Source: CALVUP01 sp964422195 (GTDB taxonomy: Bacteria; Bacillota_I; Bacilli_A; RF39; UBA660). Taken from it: 37,269 nt of DNA. Made by a program: the position numbers and the translations under genes. Of this stretch, positions 30,466 to 37,269 are shown in pieces. The DNA lies in contig CAYRAF010000005.1 of NCBI GenBank assembly GCA_964422195.1, positions 1 through 37,269 on the forward strand, in the 5' to 3' direction. Numbering within the stretch: position 1 is the stretch's first letter; every line of letters begins with the position of its first letter. The notes under the pieces are model-generated. The model was not told the DNA's origin. It searched no databases and was given only the letters and a program-made list of their open reading frames with translations.

Positions 30466-30801
30466 ATGGAAATGAAACTACATTTAGCAGATGATATATT
30501 TGAAGTTGTAAATAATGGTACAAAATGTGTTGAGATAAGACTAAATGATGAGAAAAGACAAAAACTACATATTGGCGATAAACTTATTTTCTTAGATATG
30601 AATGAAAAGAGGAAAATAGAAACTATAATAGAAGAACTATCTTATTATAGGAATGCCAAAGAAATGATAGAACATTATAGTATAGAAGAAATATATTTAC
30701 CAGGATACACTAAAGAATATTTTTTAGATTTACTAAAAAGATTTTATAGCGAGGAAGAACAAGAAAAATATGGAATTGTTGCAATTAGATTTAAAAAATA
30801 A
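30466..30801 (+). CDS. ASCH-domain protein
   Basis: A 111-aa protein with the ASCH/PUA-like fold: KCVEIRLNDEKRQKLHIGD is the characteristic G-x-K-x-x-E-x-R...GD pattern of a small RNA/nucleic-acid-binding barrel. The end YGIVAIRFKK closes the barrel. Proposed family roles are RNA binding or RNA modification; no specific target can be given. GGAGGTAATAACT before ATG 30466 fixes the start. A longer frame to 30388 runs into the serpin terminator and is not used. Confidence 0.85.
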   Translation: MEMKLHLADDIFEVVNNGTKCVEIRLNDEKRQKLHIGDKLIFLDMNEKRKIETIIEELSYYRNAKEMIEHYSIEEIYLPGYTKEYFLDLLKRFYSEEEQEKYGIVAIRFKK

Positions 30802-30810
30802 AAATTATCA

Positions 30811-30839
30811 TTGGCAGAAGTTTATACATTGTATGTACT
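30811..30839 (+). promoter_or_regulatory. Relic promoter/operator of the broken mazE gene
   Basis: TTGGCA, 17-base spacer, TGTACT. A perfect palindrome TACAT-TGT-ATGTA (30825-30837) overlaps the spacer and -10, the layout of an autoregulated toxin-antitoxin promoter. Confidence 0.4.
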
Positions 30840-30856
30840 TGTGTTGAGTTGATAAT

Positions 30857-30946
30857 ATGGAACTAAGACTTCAAAAATGGGGTAATTCAATAGGAATTAG
30901 GATTCCTAGTACAATATTAAATTCATCAAATTTTCTTTTTAATTAA
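30857..30946 (+). pseudogene. Truncated MazE-type (AbrB-fold) antitoxin
   Basis: An open frame of 29 codons starting MELRLQKWGNSIGIRIPST, the exact N-terminal pattern of MazE/SpoVT-AbrB antitoxins (Q-K-W-G-N-S-x-x-I-R-I-P). Family members are about 75-85 aa; this one is cut after ILNSSNFLFN. No MazF-like toxin frame was found in the 140 bases that follow. Best explained as the remnant of a lost toxin-antitoxin pair. Confidence 0.8.
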
Positions 30947-31017
30947 TACTAGGTTTAATACATTTATTATCACTATATAGTTTTACTTAATTTATCATAT
31001 ATGAGTAAACTGTTATA

Positions 31018-31046
31018 TTGAAATAAAAAAATATGAATGATATACT
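31018..31046 (+). promoter_or_regulatory. Promoter of hpt
   Basis: TTGAAA, 17-base spacer, TATACT, 39 bases before the ATG. Confidence 0.65.
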
Positions 31047-31085
31047 AAAGGTGAATTATTAAAATATTTATAATAGGAGTTTTTT

Positions 31086-31598
31086 ATGGGAGAAATTAAA
31101 GTTTTAATTGATGAAAAAAAACTACATAATAGAGTAAAAGAATTAGCATTACAAATAGAAAAAGATTATAAAGGTAAAGAAATCAATTTAATATGTATAT
31201 TAAAGGGTTCTATTTTCTTTACAACAGATTTAGCTAAATATATTAAAAAAAATGTTAGAATAGATTTTTTAAGAGTTGCAAGTTACTCTGGTGAAGAGTC
31301 TAAAAAAGTACAATTAATCGCAGATTTACTTCCTGATATTAAAAATAAAGATGTTATTATAGTTGAAGATATTATTGATTCAGGAAAAACTATGAATTAT
31401 TTAATACCTTATCTAAATAAAATGAATCCTAAAAGTATAAAAGTGTGTACACTACTTGATAAACCTAGTAGAAGAGTAATTCCATTTATCGCAGATTATG
31501 TTGGATTTGAAATAGAAGATTATTTTGTACTTGGGTATGGATTGGATTATAATCAAGATTATCGTAATTTACCATATATAGGATATATAGAAAAATAA
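31086..31598 (+). CDS. hpt: Hypoxanthine phosphoribosyltransferase
   Basis: A 170-aa purine-salvage enzyme that joins hypoxanthine or guanine to PRPP. ILKGSIFFTTDLAKYI holds the pyrophosphate loop, VASYSGE the flexible catalytic loop, and VIIVEDIIDSGKTM the PRPP-binding motif. DYFVLGYGLDYNQDYRNLPYIG is the conserved C-terminal substrate loop. Length is typical (about 180). TAGGAG precedes the ATG. Single-gene transcription unit with its own promoter and terminator. Confidence 0.97.
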   Translation: MGEIKVLIDEKKLHNRVKELALQIEKDYKGKEINLICILKGSIFFTTDLAKYIKKNVRIDFLRVASYSGEESKKVQLIADLLPDIKNKDVIIVEDIIDSGKTMNYLIPYLNKMNPKSIKVCTLLDKPSRRVIPFIADYVGFEIEDYFVLGYGLDYNQDYRNLPYIGYIEK

Positions 31599-31617
31599 GC
31601 ACATATGTGCTTTTTCT
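31597..31617 (+). terminator. Terminator of hpt
   Basis: AAGCACA-TA-TGTGCTT palindrome followed by TTT, overlapping the hpt stop. Confidence 0.75.
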
Positions 31618-31645
31618 TTACTTTTTTCATAAATTGTATTATAAT
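31617..31645 (+). promoter_or_regulatory. Promoter of the kinase-like gene
   Basis: TTTACT, 17-base spacer, TATAAT. Confidence 0.5.
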
Positions 31646-31668
31646 AGGAAACCAGTTGGAGGGGTATT

Positions 31669-32250
31669 ATGAATACAATTAAATATACAAATGAAGAATA
31701 TAAACTTATTGAGAAGAATGTTATTGGTTCTGGAACCATGGCTACAGTTTTTTTTGATACGCAAAGAAATAAAGCTATTAAAGTTTATGATAATTTTAGT
31801 TATCCATCTGAAAATGATAGTTTATCAATAATGAAACTTGAACCTATGTTTTTAGATTTAAAAATACATCATGCAATAGTACCAGAAGAAAAGGTATATA
31901 TAGAACCATATGGTTTATGTGGTTACTCTAAAGAATTAGTTAAAGGTGTAGATTTAAAAACTTTAGCTACTGATGAAGAAATATCTAAAATAACTATTAT
32001 TTCCTTTTTATCTGCCTATAGAAATTTATTAGATGATATTGGTGCTATTTCTAAGAGGGGAATTCATATGTGCAATTTAACTAATTTAAATATTGTTTAT
32101 GATAGAGAAAATAATCATTTTAATTTTATTGATATAGATTCATGGGATATATTACCAGATAGTGATGCTTTAGAATATAACTTAAAACATTTACAGGAAA
32201 AAACTCAAACTCCAAAAATATTAGCTAAAATATTAAGAAATACTAAATAA
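31669..32250 (+). CDS. Protein kinase-fold protein with altered catalytic loop
   Basis: A 193-aa protein with a kinase-like N-lobe: GSGTMATVFFD (20-30) resembles the glycine loop and AIKVY carries the VAIK Lys (Lys38). In the C-lobe HMCNLTNLNIVYD aligns with HRDLxxxN, giving Met-Cys-Asn for His-Arg-Asp, so the catalytic Asp is Asn. FIDIDSWD matches the DFG region and keeps the Asp. At 193 aa it lacks most of the normal C-lobe. It may be a pseudokinase or a divergent small-molecule kinase. GGAGGGG gives a strong ribosome site. Own promoter and terminator. Confidence 0.7.
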   Translation: MNTIKYTNEEYKLIEKNVIGSGTMATVFFDTQRNKAIKVYDNFSYPSENDSLSIMKLEPMFLDLKIHHAIVPEEKVYIEPYGLCGYSKELVKGVDLKTLATDEEISKITIISFLSAYRNLLDDIGAISKRGIHMCNLTNLNIVYDRENNHFNFIDIDSWDILPDSDALEYNLKHLQEKTQTPKILAKILRNTK

Positions 32251-32273
32251 ACATTATAATTAAGTTTTAAATG

Positions 32274-32302
32274 AAAATAGTTGGGAAAAAACTATTTTTT
32301 TT
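32274..32302 (+). terminator. Terminator of the kinase-like gene
   Basis: AAAATAGTT / AACTATTTT stem with a 7-base loop and T run. Confidence 0.7.
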
Positions 32303-32350
32303 AATTTACAATTTTTATTTGATAATTTATAATTATTATAGGTGGTACAT

Positions 32351-32764
32351 ATGAGATTAGAAAAATCTTGTGGAGCTATTATTTATAAATATATTAATAA
32401 TGATTTATACATTTTATTATTAAAACATAATAGTGGGCATTATTCTTTTGCAAAGGGACATGTAGAGAATAATGAGACGGAAGAAGAAACAGCAATCAGA
32501 GAAATAAAAGAAGAAACAAACTTAGATGTTAATATAGATACTAGATTTAGATCAGTTCATAGATATAGTCCTAAAGAAAATGTATTAAAAGATGTTATTT
32601 TATTTGTTGCTACTTTAAAAAATGATACAAGCAAAGAAAAAAATCAAGAAAGTGAAATAGAAAAACTTATTTGGTTAGAGGAAAAAGAAGCAATAGAAAA
32701 AGTAACTTATGATGATGATAGAAAAGAATTAATAAAAGCTATTAAATATATAAAAGGTGAGTAA
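32351..32764 (+). CDS. Nudix hydrolase, Ap4A hydrolase-like
   Basis: A 137-aa protein resembling asymmetrical bis(5'-nucleosyl)-tetraphosphatases. The N-terminus KSCGAIIYKY and FAKGHVE are typical of that subgroup. The Nudix box is complete: G36, E42, then R50-E51-I52-x-E54-E55. It would cut diadenosine tetraphosphate to ATP and AMP. ATG 32351 is preferred over GTG 32342, which is part of the AGGTGG ribosome site. Its stop lies one base before the next gene. Confidence 0.88.
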   Translation: MRLEKSCGAIIYKYINNDLYILLLKHNSGHYSFAKGHVENNETEEETAIREIKEETNLDVNIDTRFRSVHRYSPKENVLKDVILFVATLKNDTSKEKNQESEIEKLIWLEEKEAIEKVTYDDDRKELIKAIKYIKGE

Positions 32765-32765
32765 T

Positions 32766-33326
32766 ATGAAAAAAGATGATGTGTTTTTAAATTTATTTTT
32801 TAATAAAAAAGAAGTATCAAAAATAAAAAAAGTTGATAAATTACATTCAAGGAAACTAATGGATATTAGTAAATTAAATGGATATATTATGAAATATAGA
32901 ATACTTACATATATAATATTTACTTTATTAACAGCTATATTTTTAATGCTCGCATATATTATGTGCAAATATAAAATATTCTTTAATGGGGATGAATTTG
33001 ATAATATACCTTTACTTATTGCTAGAGGATTACCTACATATTTCTTAATATTAATAATAATTGAATTGTTTTTAGTATTTAATAAGATTTATGAAGTTGA
33101 TGGAACAATTTTTAATAAACAAGTGAAACGAAGTTTCATCTTATCATTTATATATTTAATTATAATTATAATGAATATAATATATACCATATTAACATAC
33201 ATGAAATATGAATATGTAAAAGCAGATCTTCTAATATTGTTATTTGCAATATTTTATATAGGAAAATCAATCTTAGATATTAAAAGCTTTGGTGTTATGT
33301 ATTTAAAAAGTAAATCAGTAAAATAG
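32766..33326 (+). CDS. Four-helix membrane protein, unknown
   Basis: A 186-aa protein. A basic N-terminal 45 residues (FFNKKEVSKIKKVDK) face the cytosol, followed by four hydrophobic segments at about 46-67, 80-103, 119-141 and 149-170. No catalytic or transport motif recognised. AGGTGAGTA lies before ATG 32766. It is in the same operon as the Ap4A hydrolase, with one base between. Confidence 0.68.
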   Translation: MKKDDVFLNLFFNKKEVSKIKKVDKLHSRKLMDISKLNGYIMKYRILTYIIFTLLTAIFLMLAYIMCKYKIFFNGDEFDNIPLLIARGLPTYFLILIIIELFLVFNKIYEVDGTIFNKQVKRSFILSFIYLIIIIMNIIYTILTYMKYEYVKADLLILLFAIFYIGKSILDIKSFGVMYLKSKSVK

Positions 33327-33373
33327 TATTTTTGACAGTTTATGTAAAATTTGTTAAAAATATTTTTTTATTA

Positions 33374-33402
33374 TTGACAAGTGTAAAAAATACACATATA
33401 CT
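33374..33402 (+). promoter_or_regulatory. Promoter of the NrtR-like gene with an internal operator
   Basis: TTGACA, 17-base spacer, TATACT: nearly perfect. The spacer holds a perfect inverted repeat GTGTA-AAAAA-TACAC (33381-33395), where a bound repressor would block polymerase. A second TTGACA (33332-33337) with a weaker -10 lies just upstream. Confidence 0.7.
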
Positions 33403-33424
33403 TGATATGTAAGGTAGTGATAGT

Positions 33425-34093
33425 ATGAATATAAAAAATCCATTATATAAAAATCAAGGTATGCATGTACTGGCTACAATATTTACAGTTTATAAAGGAA
33501 ATATTAAAGTTCTTCTTATTAGAAGAGATAATAAACCATATAAAGATATGTGGTCCTTAGTAGGAGGCGCTGTATATAATAATGAAACATTAGATGAAGC
33601 TATGCTTAGAGAAATAAGAGAAAAAACTAATATAACAGATATAAATATATATAAAGCTTCAATATTTGATGATATAGATAGATCGCCAATATTTAGAATG
33701 TTTTGTGTTTCATATATAGGAATTATTGATAGTAAAAAAATAAGTATTGAAAAATTAACTGAAAAAACAAAAGATGCTGATTGGTTTTCTATAGATGCAG
33801 TTCCACACCTGGCTTATGATGGTAATTTAGTATTAACAGAAAATATAAAAGAGCTGCAAAAGAAGATTATTAATTCAGATATTCTAAGAAACTTCTATTC
33901 TAAGGATTTTACTATGCCAGAATTACTAAAAACTTATGAAATAATTTTAAATAAAAAATTGGATCGTAGAAATTTTAGAAAAAAACTATTAAATTTAGTT
34001 GAAGAGGTTAATAAAGAAGAAAGATTTATAGGAAATAAACCTGCTAAATTATATAGATTTAAAAGAAATATTAAAAATAAAAATGTATTATGA
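33425..34093 (+). CDS. NrtR-like regulator (Nudix domain plus winged helix)
   Basis: A 222-aa protein. Residues 10-150 are a Nudix domain (DMWSLVGGAVYNNETLDEAM). In the box R62-E63-I64-R65-E66-K67 the second metal-binding Glu is Lys, so hydrolysis is probably lost. Residues about 165-215 form the C-terminal winged helix (LDRRNFRKKLLNLVEE). In the NrtR family such proteins sense ADP-ribose or related nucleotides and repress NAD metabolism genes. A palindrome in its own promoter fits autoregulation. First gene of a three-gene unit. Confidence 0.82.
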   Translation: MNIKNPLYKNQGMHVLATIFTVYKGNIKVLLIRRDNKPYKDMWSLVGGAVYNNETLDEAMLREIREKTNITDINIYKASIFDDIDRSPIFRMFCVSYIGIIDSKKISIEKLTEKTKDADWFSIDAVPHLAYDGNLVLTENIKELQKKIINSDILRNFYSKDFTMPELLKTYEIILNKKLDRRNFRKKLLNLVEEVNKEERFIGNKPAKLYRFKRNIKNKNVL

Positions 34094-34113
34094 TTAAAGA
34101 AAGAAGGGTTAGT

Positions 34114-34701
34114 ATGTATTACAAAATAATTAAAAATAAAATAAAATTTTATGATATTAAGGTTGATAAAAAAATAAATAGAATAATAAATAAAATTATA
34201 AAAAAACATGGTATAAAAGAACATAAAAATGTTGTTTCTTCAGCTGTGTTTAATCCTATTGAAAGAGATTCCATTATTGTTAATTATACATATAAATATT
34301 TATTTTTTGGATTATTATGTGAGTTTGATTATGATATTATTTATTATCCTAGTATTATTAAAGAATTAAATGCTATTATTGAAACAAAAGATTATAGGAA
34401 TTTATCATTTTTAAATAAATATCAAGTTCCACGTTCTATTAAAAATATGAATGATGGAAGATGTAAAAATAATATAATTAAACATGATTATCCATATGCA
34501 GTATATATTAAAGAAATAAAAGATTGTTTTAAGGCTTCTCTTGTTAAAGAAATTGAATTTACAGATGAAGTTGATATGATTAATAAAATATTAAAAGCAT
34601 ATCCAAATAATAGAAAAATTAGACAAGAAGATATTCAAGAAGTATTAATTAAAAATGAACTTTCATTTATTCAAAATGATGAGCTTAATTGTTATTTATA
34701 G
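34114..34701 (+). CDS. Unknown cytosolic protein, second gene of the NrtR unit
   Basis: A 195-aa basic protein without membrane segments or recognised motifs. Visible features are a Lys/Ile-rich N-terminal third (KINRIINKIIKKHGIKEHK), a central YKYLFFGLLCEFDYDIIYYP, and a Lys-rich middle. ATG 34114 after AAGAAGGG is used; an ATG at 34090 overlaps the NrtR stop but has no ribosome site. Co-transcription with the NrtR-like gene suggests it belongs to the same response. Confidence 0.62.
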   Translation: MYYKIIKNKIKFYDIKVDKKINRIINKIIKKHGIKEHKNVVSSAVFNPIERDSIIVNYTYKYLFFGLLCEFDYDIIYYPSIIKELNAIIETKDYRNLSFLNKYQVPRSIKNMNDGRCKNNIIKHDYPYAVYIKEIKDCFKASLVKEIEFTDEVDMINKILKAYPNNRKIRQEDIQEVLIKNELSFIQNDELNCYL

Positions 34702-34710
34702 GGGGATAGT

Positions 34711-35475
34711 ATGAACTATTTAGAAGTAAAAGATAATAAAATAGTAAAATATAGTGTTAAAGTTAATACTAAACAATTAGAAAAATTAAAATATGAAATA
34801 ATTACTAATTGTAGTTATATTAGGCATATAGAAGGAGAGTTTACTGGTGATAGAATTCCTCCTCAATATACAATAGAAGATCTTTTAACATATCGCCATC
34901 TACAAAAGAGCTTTTTAAAAGAAAGAGCTAATAATGATTTTGAATATAATCCTCAAAAATATTATGAAATATATTATGTATCATATAACGAATATATATT
35001 TCCTCAAATCGTAAATGATATTAATAATATTTTAAACTATTGTAAACAAAATAAAACTGATATTATTGAAAACTATGAAATAGGTCAAATATTAAATTGG
35101 TTATATGAAAGTACTAATACTACTCCATGTGAAGTAATAATGAAAAAAGTTGAAGAGCTTAATGCTAAATTATTAGATGAAAAAACTTCTATTAATGAAA
35201 AACAAGATACTTTGAATCAGTTAAGAGAATATACTTATAACTATGAATTAAATCAAGAACAAGTATGCTTAGATAATTATAAAGAGAAAATTATAGGGTG
35301 TTTTCAATTAAATGTTTTAGATAACATAGATATAAATATCTTAAAACAAGTATATAGTTTTTTAGATAGTGATTTAAAAGAAAAAATAAAACCATATATT
35401 TCAATTAATGTGTTAAAAGAGCTAGATGAAAATAATAAAAGTCCTAAAATAAAAATAATCAAAAAAACAGGATAA
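34711..35475 (+). CDS. Unknown cytosolic protein, third gene of the NrtR unit
   Basis: A 254-aa soluble protein with no recognised family. It has an N-terminal region rich in strands (MNYLEVKDNKIVKYSVKV), a Tyr-rich centre around 75-100, and two charged helices that may form a coiled coil (about 145-185). Preceded by GGGGGATAG, 9 bases after the upstream stop. It ends inside a strong terminator. Confidence 0.65.
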   Translation: MNYLEVKDNKIVKYSVKVNTKQLEKLKYEIITNCSYIRHIEGEFTGDRIPPQYTIEDLLTYRHLQKSFLKERANNDFEYNPQKYYEIYYVSYNEYIFPQIVNDINNILNYCKQNKTDIIENYEIGQILNWLYESTNTTPCEVIMKKVEELNAKLLDEKTSINEKQDTLNQLREYTYNYELNQEQVCLDNYKEKIIGCFQLNVLDNIDINILKQVYSFLDSDLKEKIKPYISINVLKELDENNKSPKIKIIKKTG

Positions 35476-35497
35476 TAAATTTATCCTGTTTTTTTTA
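35461..35497 (+). terminator. Terminator of the NrtR unit
   Basis: Fifteen-base stem from AAAAAAACAGGATAA to TTATCCTGTTTTTTT with a 5-base loop. The stop codon lies in the left arm. Confidence 0.88.
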
Positions 35498-35536
35498 AAA
35501 TATATGTTATATAATATATATAGGATAGGTGATTTG

Positions 35537-36025
35537 ATGAATAAAAAAGGTTTTACATTGATTGAGTTAATTGCAGTTATGACTATTTTAGCGCTTATCA
35601 TGTTAATCGCAGTTCCAAATACATTAAACTTGATGGAAAAGAATAAAAGAGACTCATTTATTAATGATGCCAAAACAGCTATTAGATTAGTAAGCTCTAA
35701 AGATAGAAGAGAGAATAATGCATCTTATCCTGCATCATATAAAATAAATAATCATGGTATTGGGACTACTAATATTAATACTGATTCTATTTCAGATAAA
35801 TCCGCTTTTAATGAATATTATACACAAATTAGAGTTTTAGTATGTAATAATAGTGGTACTAAATACTATTTAATATATATGACAGATGGAAAAAATGAAA
35901 TACGTGCTTCCAAGGGAGTAAGTAGTTCAAACATATTAAAGAATTATCCAGATATTGATAAAGATACTTCTGAAAGGTATGAACTAGTTAAAAAGTTTGA
36001 AAATAATCAAAGTTTCTCATGCTAA
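35537..36025 (+). CDS. Type IV pilin-like protein
   Basis: A 162-aa protein. MNKKGFTLIELIAVMTILAL is a textbook class III (prepilin) signal: cleavage after Gly5, N-terminal Phe, Glu at mature position 5, then a hydrophobic helix. The rest is a soluble pilin-type head with two Cys (LVCNNSG and the C-terminal SFSC) that may pair. By family it is a major or minor pseudopilin of a competence or type IV pilus system. AGGTGATTTG before ATG 35537 sets the start; a longer frame from 35504 is not used. A TATAAT (35510-35515) lies upstream. Confidence 0.88.
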   Translation: MNKKGFTLIELIAVMTILALIMLIAVPNTLNLMEKNKRDSFINDAKTAIRLVSSKDRRENNASYPASYKINNHGIGTTNINTDSISDKSAFNEYYTQIRVLVCNNSGTKYYLIYMTDGKNEIRASKGVSSSNILKNYPDIDKDTSERYELVKKFENNQSFSC

Positions 36026-36031
36026 AATATA

Positions 36032-36060
36032 TTGACTAAACTTTTTTTTTAGTCTATAAT
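36032..36060 (+). promoter_or_regulatory. Promoter of the second pilin gene, with an overlapping inverted repeat
   Basis: TTGACT, 17-base spacer, TATAAT. GACTAAA (36034-36040) and TTTAGTC (36048-36054) form a stem that covers the -35 and the end of the spacer. It may be an operator or the weak terminator of the first pilin gene. Confidence 0.65.
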
Positions 36061-36086
36061 TTTATATAGAATAGGGAGGAATAAAA

Positions 36087-36626
36087 ATGAAAAATTTAAA
36101 TAAAAAAGGTTTTACTTTAATAGAATTACTAGCAGTTATAGTTATTTTAGGTATTATTATGTTAATAGCTATTCCTGCAATAGGATCAGTTATTGAAGAT
36201 TCAAGAAAAGGTACATTTGCATCCTCTGCACAATTGTTTGCATCAGGTGCTAATACTTACGTATTGACACTACCTGGTGGTAATCCAACTGCAGATACAT
36301 CAATTACTACAATTATAAAGGAAGCAAAATCTAATAGCCTTGGTACTGATATTGGTACAAAAACTACTTATCTAATAAAAATTTCTGATATTAAGATGGA
36401 AAGAGGAAATTCTAAACAAAGTGCTTTTAGTGCAGCATATAATGAGTCAAAATCATTTGTTGCTATAGTAAAAGATGGAGAAAATTGGAAATACTATATA
36501 CAATTAGTTGATAATAATAATAATGGATTACCATTAACTGAGAGTACTGCAATTGATTCAAAAAAAGTACAGGCACCAATTTCCGCATCAACAACTATAT
36601 ATACTTGGAGTAATATAATAAAATAA
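36087..36626 (+). CDS. Type IV pilin-like protein
   Basis: A 179-aa protein with the prepilin signal KKGFTLIELLAVIVILG, cleaved after the Gly before FTLIE, and a helix running to AIGSVIEDS. The head domain is rich in Ser, Thr, Ala and Asn and has no Cys, unlike the neighbouring pilin. It has its own strong promoter and an AGGGAGGA ribosome site, so it is likely made in larger amounts, as for a major pilin. No pilus ATPase, PilC or prepilin peptidase gene lies in the window. Confidence 0.9.
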   Translation: MKNLNKKGFTLIELLAVIVILGIIMLIAIPAIGSVIEDSRKGTFASSAQLFASGANTYVLTLPGGNPTADTSITTIIKEAKSNSLGTDIGTKTTYLIKISDIKMERGNSKQSAFSAAYNESKSFVAIVKDGENWKYYIQLVDNNNNGLPLTESTAIDSKKVQAPISASTTIYTWSNIIK

Positions 36627-36653
36627 AAGCTTCTTATAATTGAAGCTTTTTTA
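36625..36653 (+). terminator. Terminator of the second pilin gene
   Basis: AAAAGCTTC / GAAGCTTTT, nine-base stem, 8-base loop, T run. Confidence 0.85.
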
Positions 36654-36691
36654 TTTTGTCTAAATATGATATGATTAAGAAGGTGATGATT

Positions 36692-37269
36692 ATGTTAATA
36701 GGTTCACATGTATCTTTTACAAAAGATAAGCAATTGCTTGGTAGCTTAGAAGAAGCTTTAAGTTATAATTCAACTACATTTATGTTTTATACAGGAGCTC
36801 CTCAAAATACTAAAAGATATGAAATAGACGACGAATTAACTAAACAAGCTATCAAAAAGATGGAAGAAAATAATATTGATTATTCAAAAGTAATAGTACA
36901 TGCTCCATATATTATTAACCTAGCTAATAGAAAGGAAGAAGATAAGTTTTTATTTTCAGTTAACTTTTTAAAAGAAGAAGTTAAGCGTTGTGAAAAGTTA
37001 GGTATCAAATATATGGTTTTACATCCTGGAAGTTCAGTAGGTTTAGGTAGTGAAGTAGGAATAAAAAATATTATTGATGGATTAAATATGATACTTGATG
37101 GTAGTAAAGTAACTATTCTTTTAGAAACTATGGCAGGAAAAGGTAGTGAAGTAGGTAGAACTTTTGAGGAAATAAATAGTATTATAAATGGAGTTAATAA
37201 CAAAGATAAAATAGGTGTATGCTTAGATACTTGTCATTTAAATGATGCTGGATATGATATGAGTGATTT
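36692..37269 (+). CDS. nfo: Endonuclease IV (AP endonuclease), 3' end beyond the window
   Basis: 192 codons are visible, open to the window edge. MLIGSHVSF is the standard start of endonuclease IV. VIVHAPYIINLAN, YMVLHPGS and ILLETMAGKGSEVG give the His, His and Glu zinc ligands in order. GVCLDTCHLNDAGYD continues the motif series. The enzyme cuts DNA at abasic sites in base excision repair and uses three zinc ions. About 90 residues are missing compared with a full-length protein (about 280 aa). AAGGTGA precedes ATG 36692. Confidence 0.95.
   Translation, partial: MLIGSHVSFTKDKQLLGSLEEALSYNSTTFMFYTGAPQNTKRYEIDDELTKQAIKKMEENNIDYSKVIVHAPYIINLANRKEEDKFLFSVNFLKEEVKRCEKLGIKYMVLHPGSSVGLGSEVGIKNIIDGLNMILDGSKVTILLETMAGKGSEVGRTFEEINSIINGVNNKDKIGVCLDTCHLNDAGYDMSD

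Noticed and set aside
30947..31017. Search for a MazF toxin remnant or riboswitch before hpt
   Set aside because: No frame with toxin motifs and no stable paired structure beyond the promoter could be seen.
36880..37203. 107-codon minus-strand frame at the right end
   Set aside because: Shadow of the endonuclease IV gene, whose zinc-ligand motifs are clear on the plus strand.
1..37269. Mycoplasma-type code (TGA as Trp)
   Set aside because: Considered because of the AT bias. Several genes end in TGA followed at once by the next gene, and Trp is always TGG in conserved motifs such as NWYPGHM of RbgA.
1..37269. CRISPR arrays, insertion sequences, transposase or integrase genes, prophage structural genes
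   Set aside because: No regularly spaced repeats and no such protein motifs were found on either strand. The duplicated gene ends occur without a visible recombinase.

Overview
The window is very AT-rich (coding DNA included) and comes from a Gram-positive-type bacterium. The genes are short, tightly packed and often overlap by 1-11 bases. Initiation uses AGGAGG/GGTGA-type ribosome binding sites with ATG and some GTG/TTG starts. TGA works as a stop (for example at the ends of the genes at 17580, 18065, 25116 and 28799), so the standard bacterial code applies rather than the Mycoplasma code. A GerA-type spore germination operon points to an endospore former. Together with the serpin, the bacteriocin system and the AT bias, I infer a gut-associated, uncultured Bacillota/Bacilli lineage; this is inference, not a species call.

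Layout. 1-2274: two accessory genes (a Nudix hydrolase and an iron-sulfur-type flavoprotein), each preceded by a near-copy of the same 189-base segment, stacked in front of the ribosome-assembly GTPase rbgA; a 48-base copy of the start of rbgA lies between them. 2296-3174: two unknown membrane proteins. 3164-6403 (minus): gerA operon in the order A-C-B. 6487-10057: an RlmCD/RumA-type 23S rRNA methyltransferase followed by three accessory genes (deformylase-like, nucleoside deoxyribosyltransferase-like, DHH phosphoesterase); copies of the 3' end of the methyltransferase gene precede the second and third. 10285-13106: acetyltransferase, unknown membrane-anchored helical protein, MFS transporter. 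13187-19099: long operon with a heterodimeric ABC exporter lacking canonical signature motifs, CorA, PncC-like, YlbF-like, RsmD and a 63-aa pilin-like peptide. 19184-20869: trigger factor and an unknown gene. 20877-22514 (minus): metallophosphoesterase and CPBP membrane protease.

22599-25560 is the most distinctive system: a peptidase-C39 ABC exporter, a small one-helix accessory protein, and three tiny genes. Two of these encode peptides with textbook double-glycine leaders and a GxxxG motif in each core, as in a two-peptide (class IIb) bacteriocin. The third, a 48-aa hydrophobic peptide, is a candidate immunity protein. The divergent CPBP gene may also contribute immunity. tRNA-His follows.

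25807-37269: small Cys-loop membrane protein, FkbM methyltransferase, histidine phosphatase, membrane-bound XRE regulator, membrane-anchored serpin, ASCH protein, a broken mazE antitoxin, hpt, a kinase-fold protein with a changed catalytic loop, Ap4A-type Nudix, a 4-helix membrane protein, an NrtR-like regulator with a candidate operator inside its own promoter, two unknown cytosolic proteins, two type IV pilin-like proteins, and a 3'-truncated endonuclease IV gene at the window edge.

Two themes deserve attention: the two-peptide bacteriocin locus, and two separate sites where single accessory genes are stacked between short duplicated ends of a housekeeping gene. No stretch longer than about 300 bases lacks a gene.
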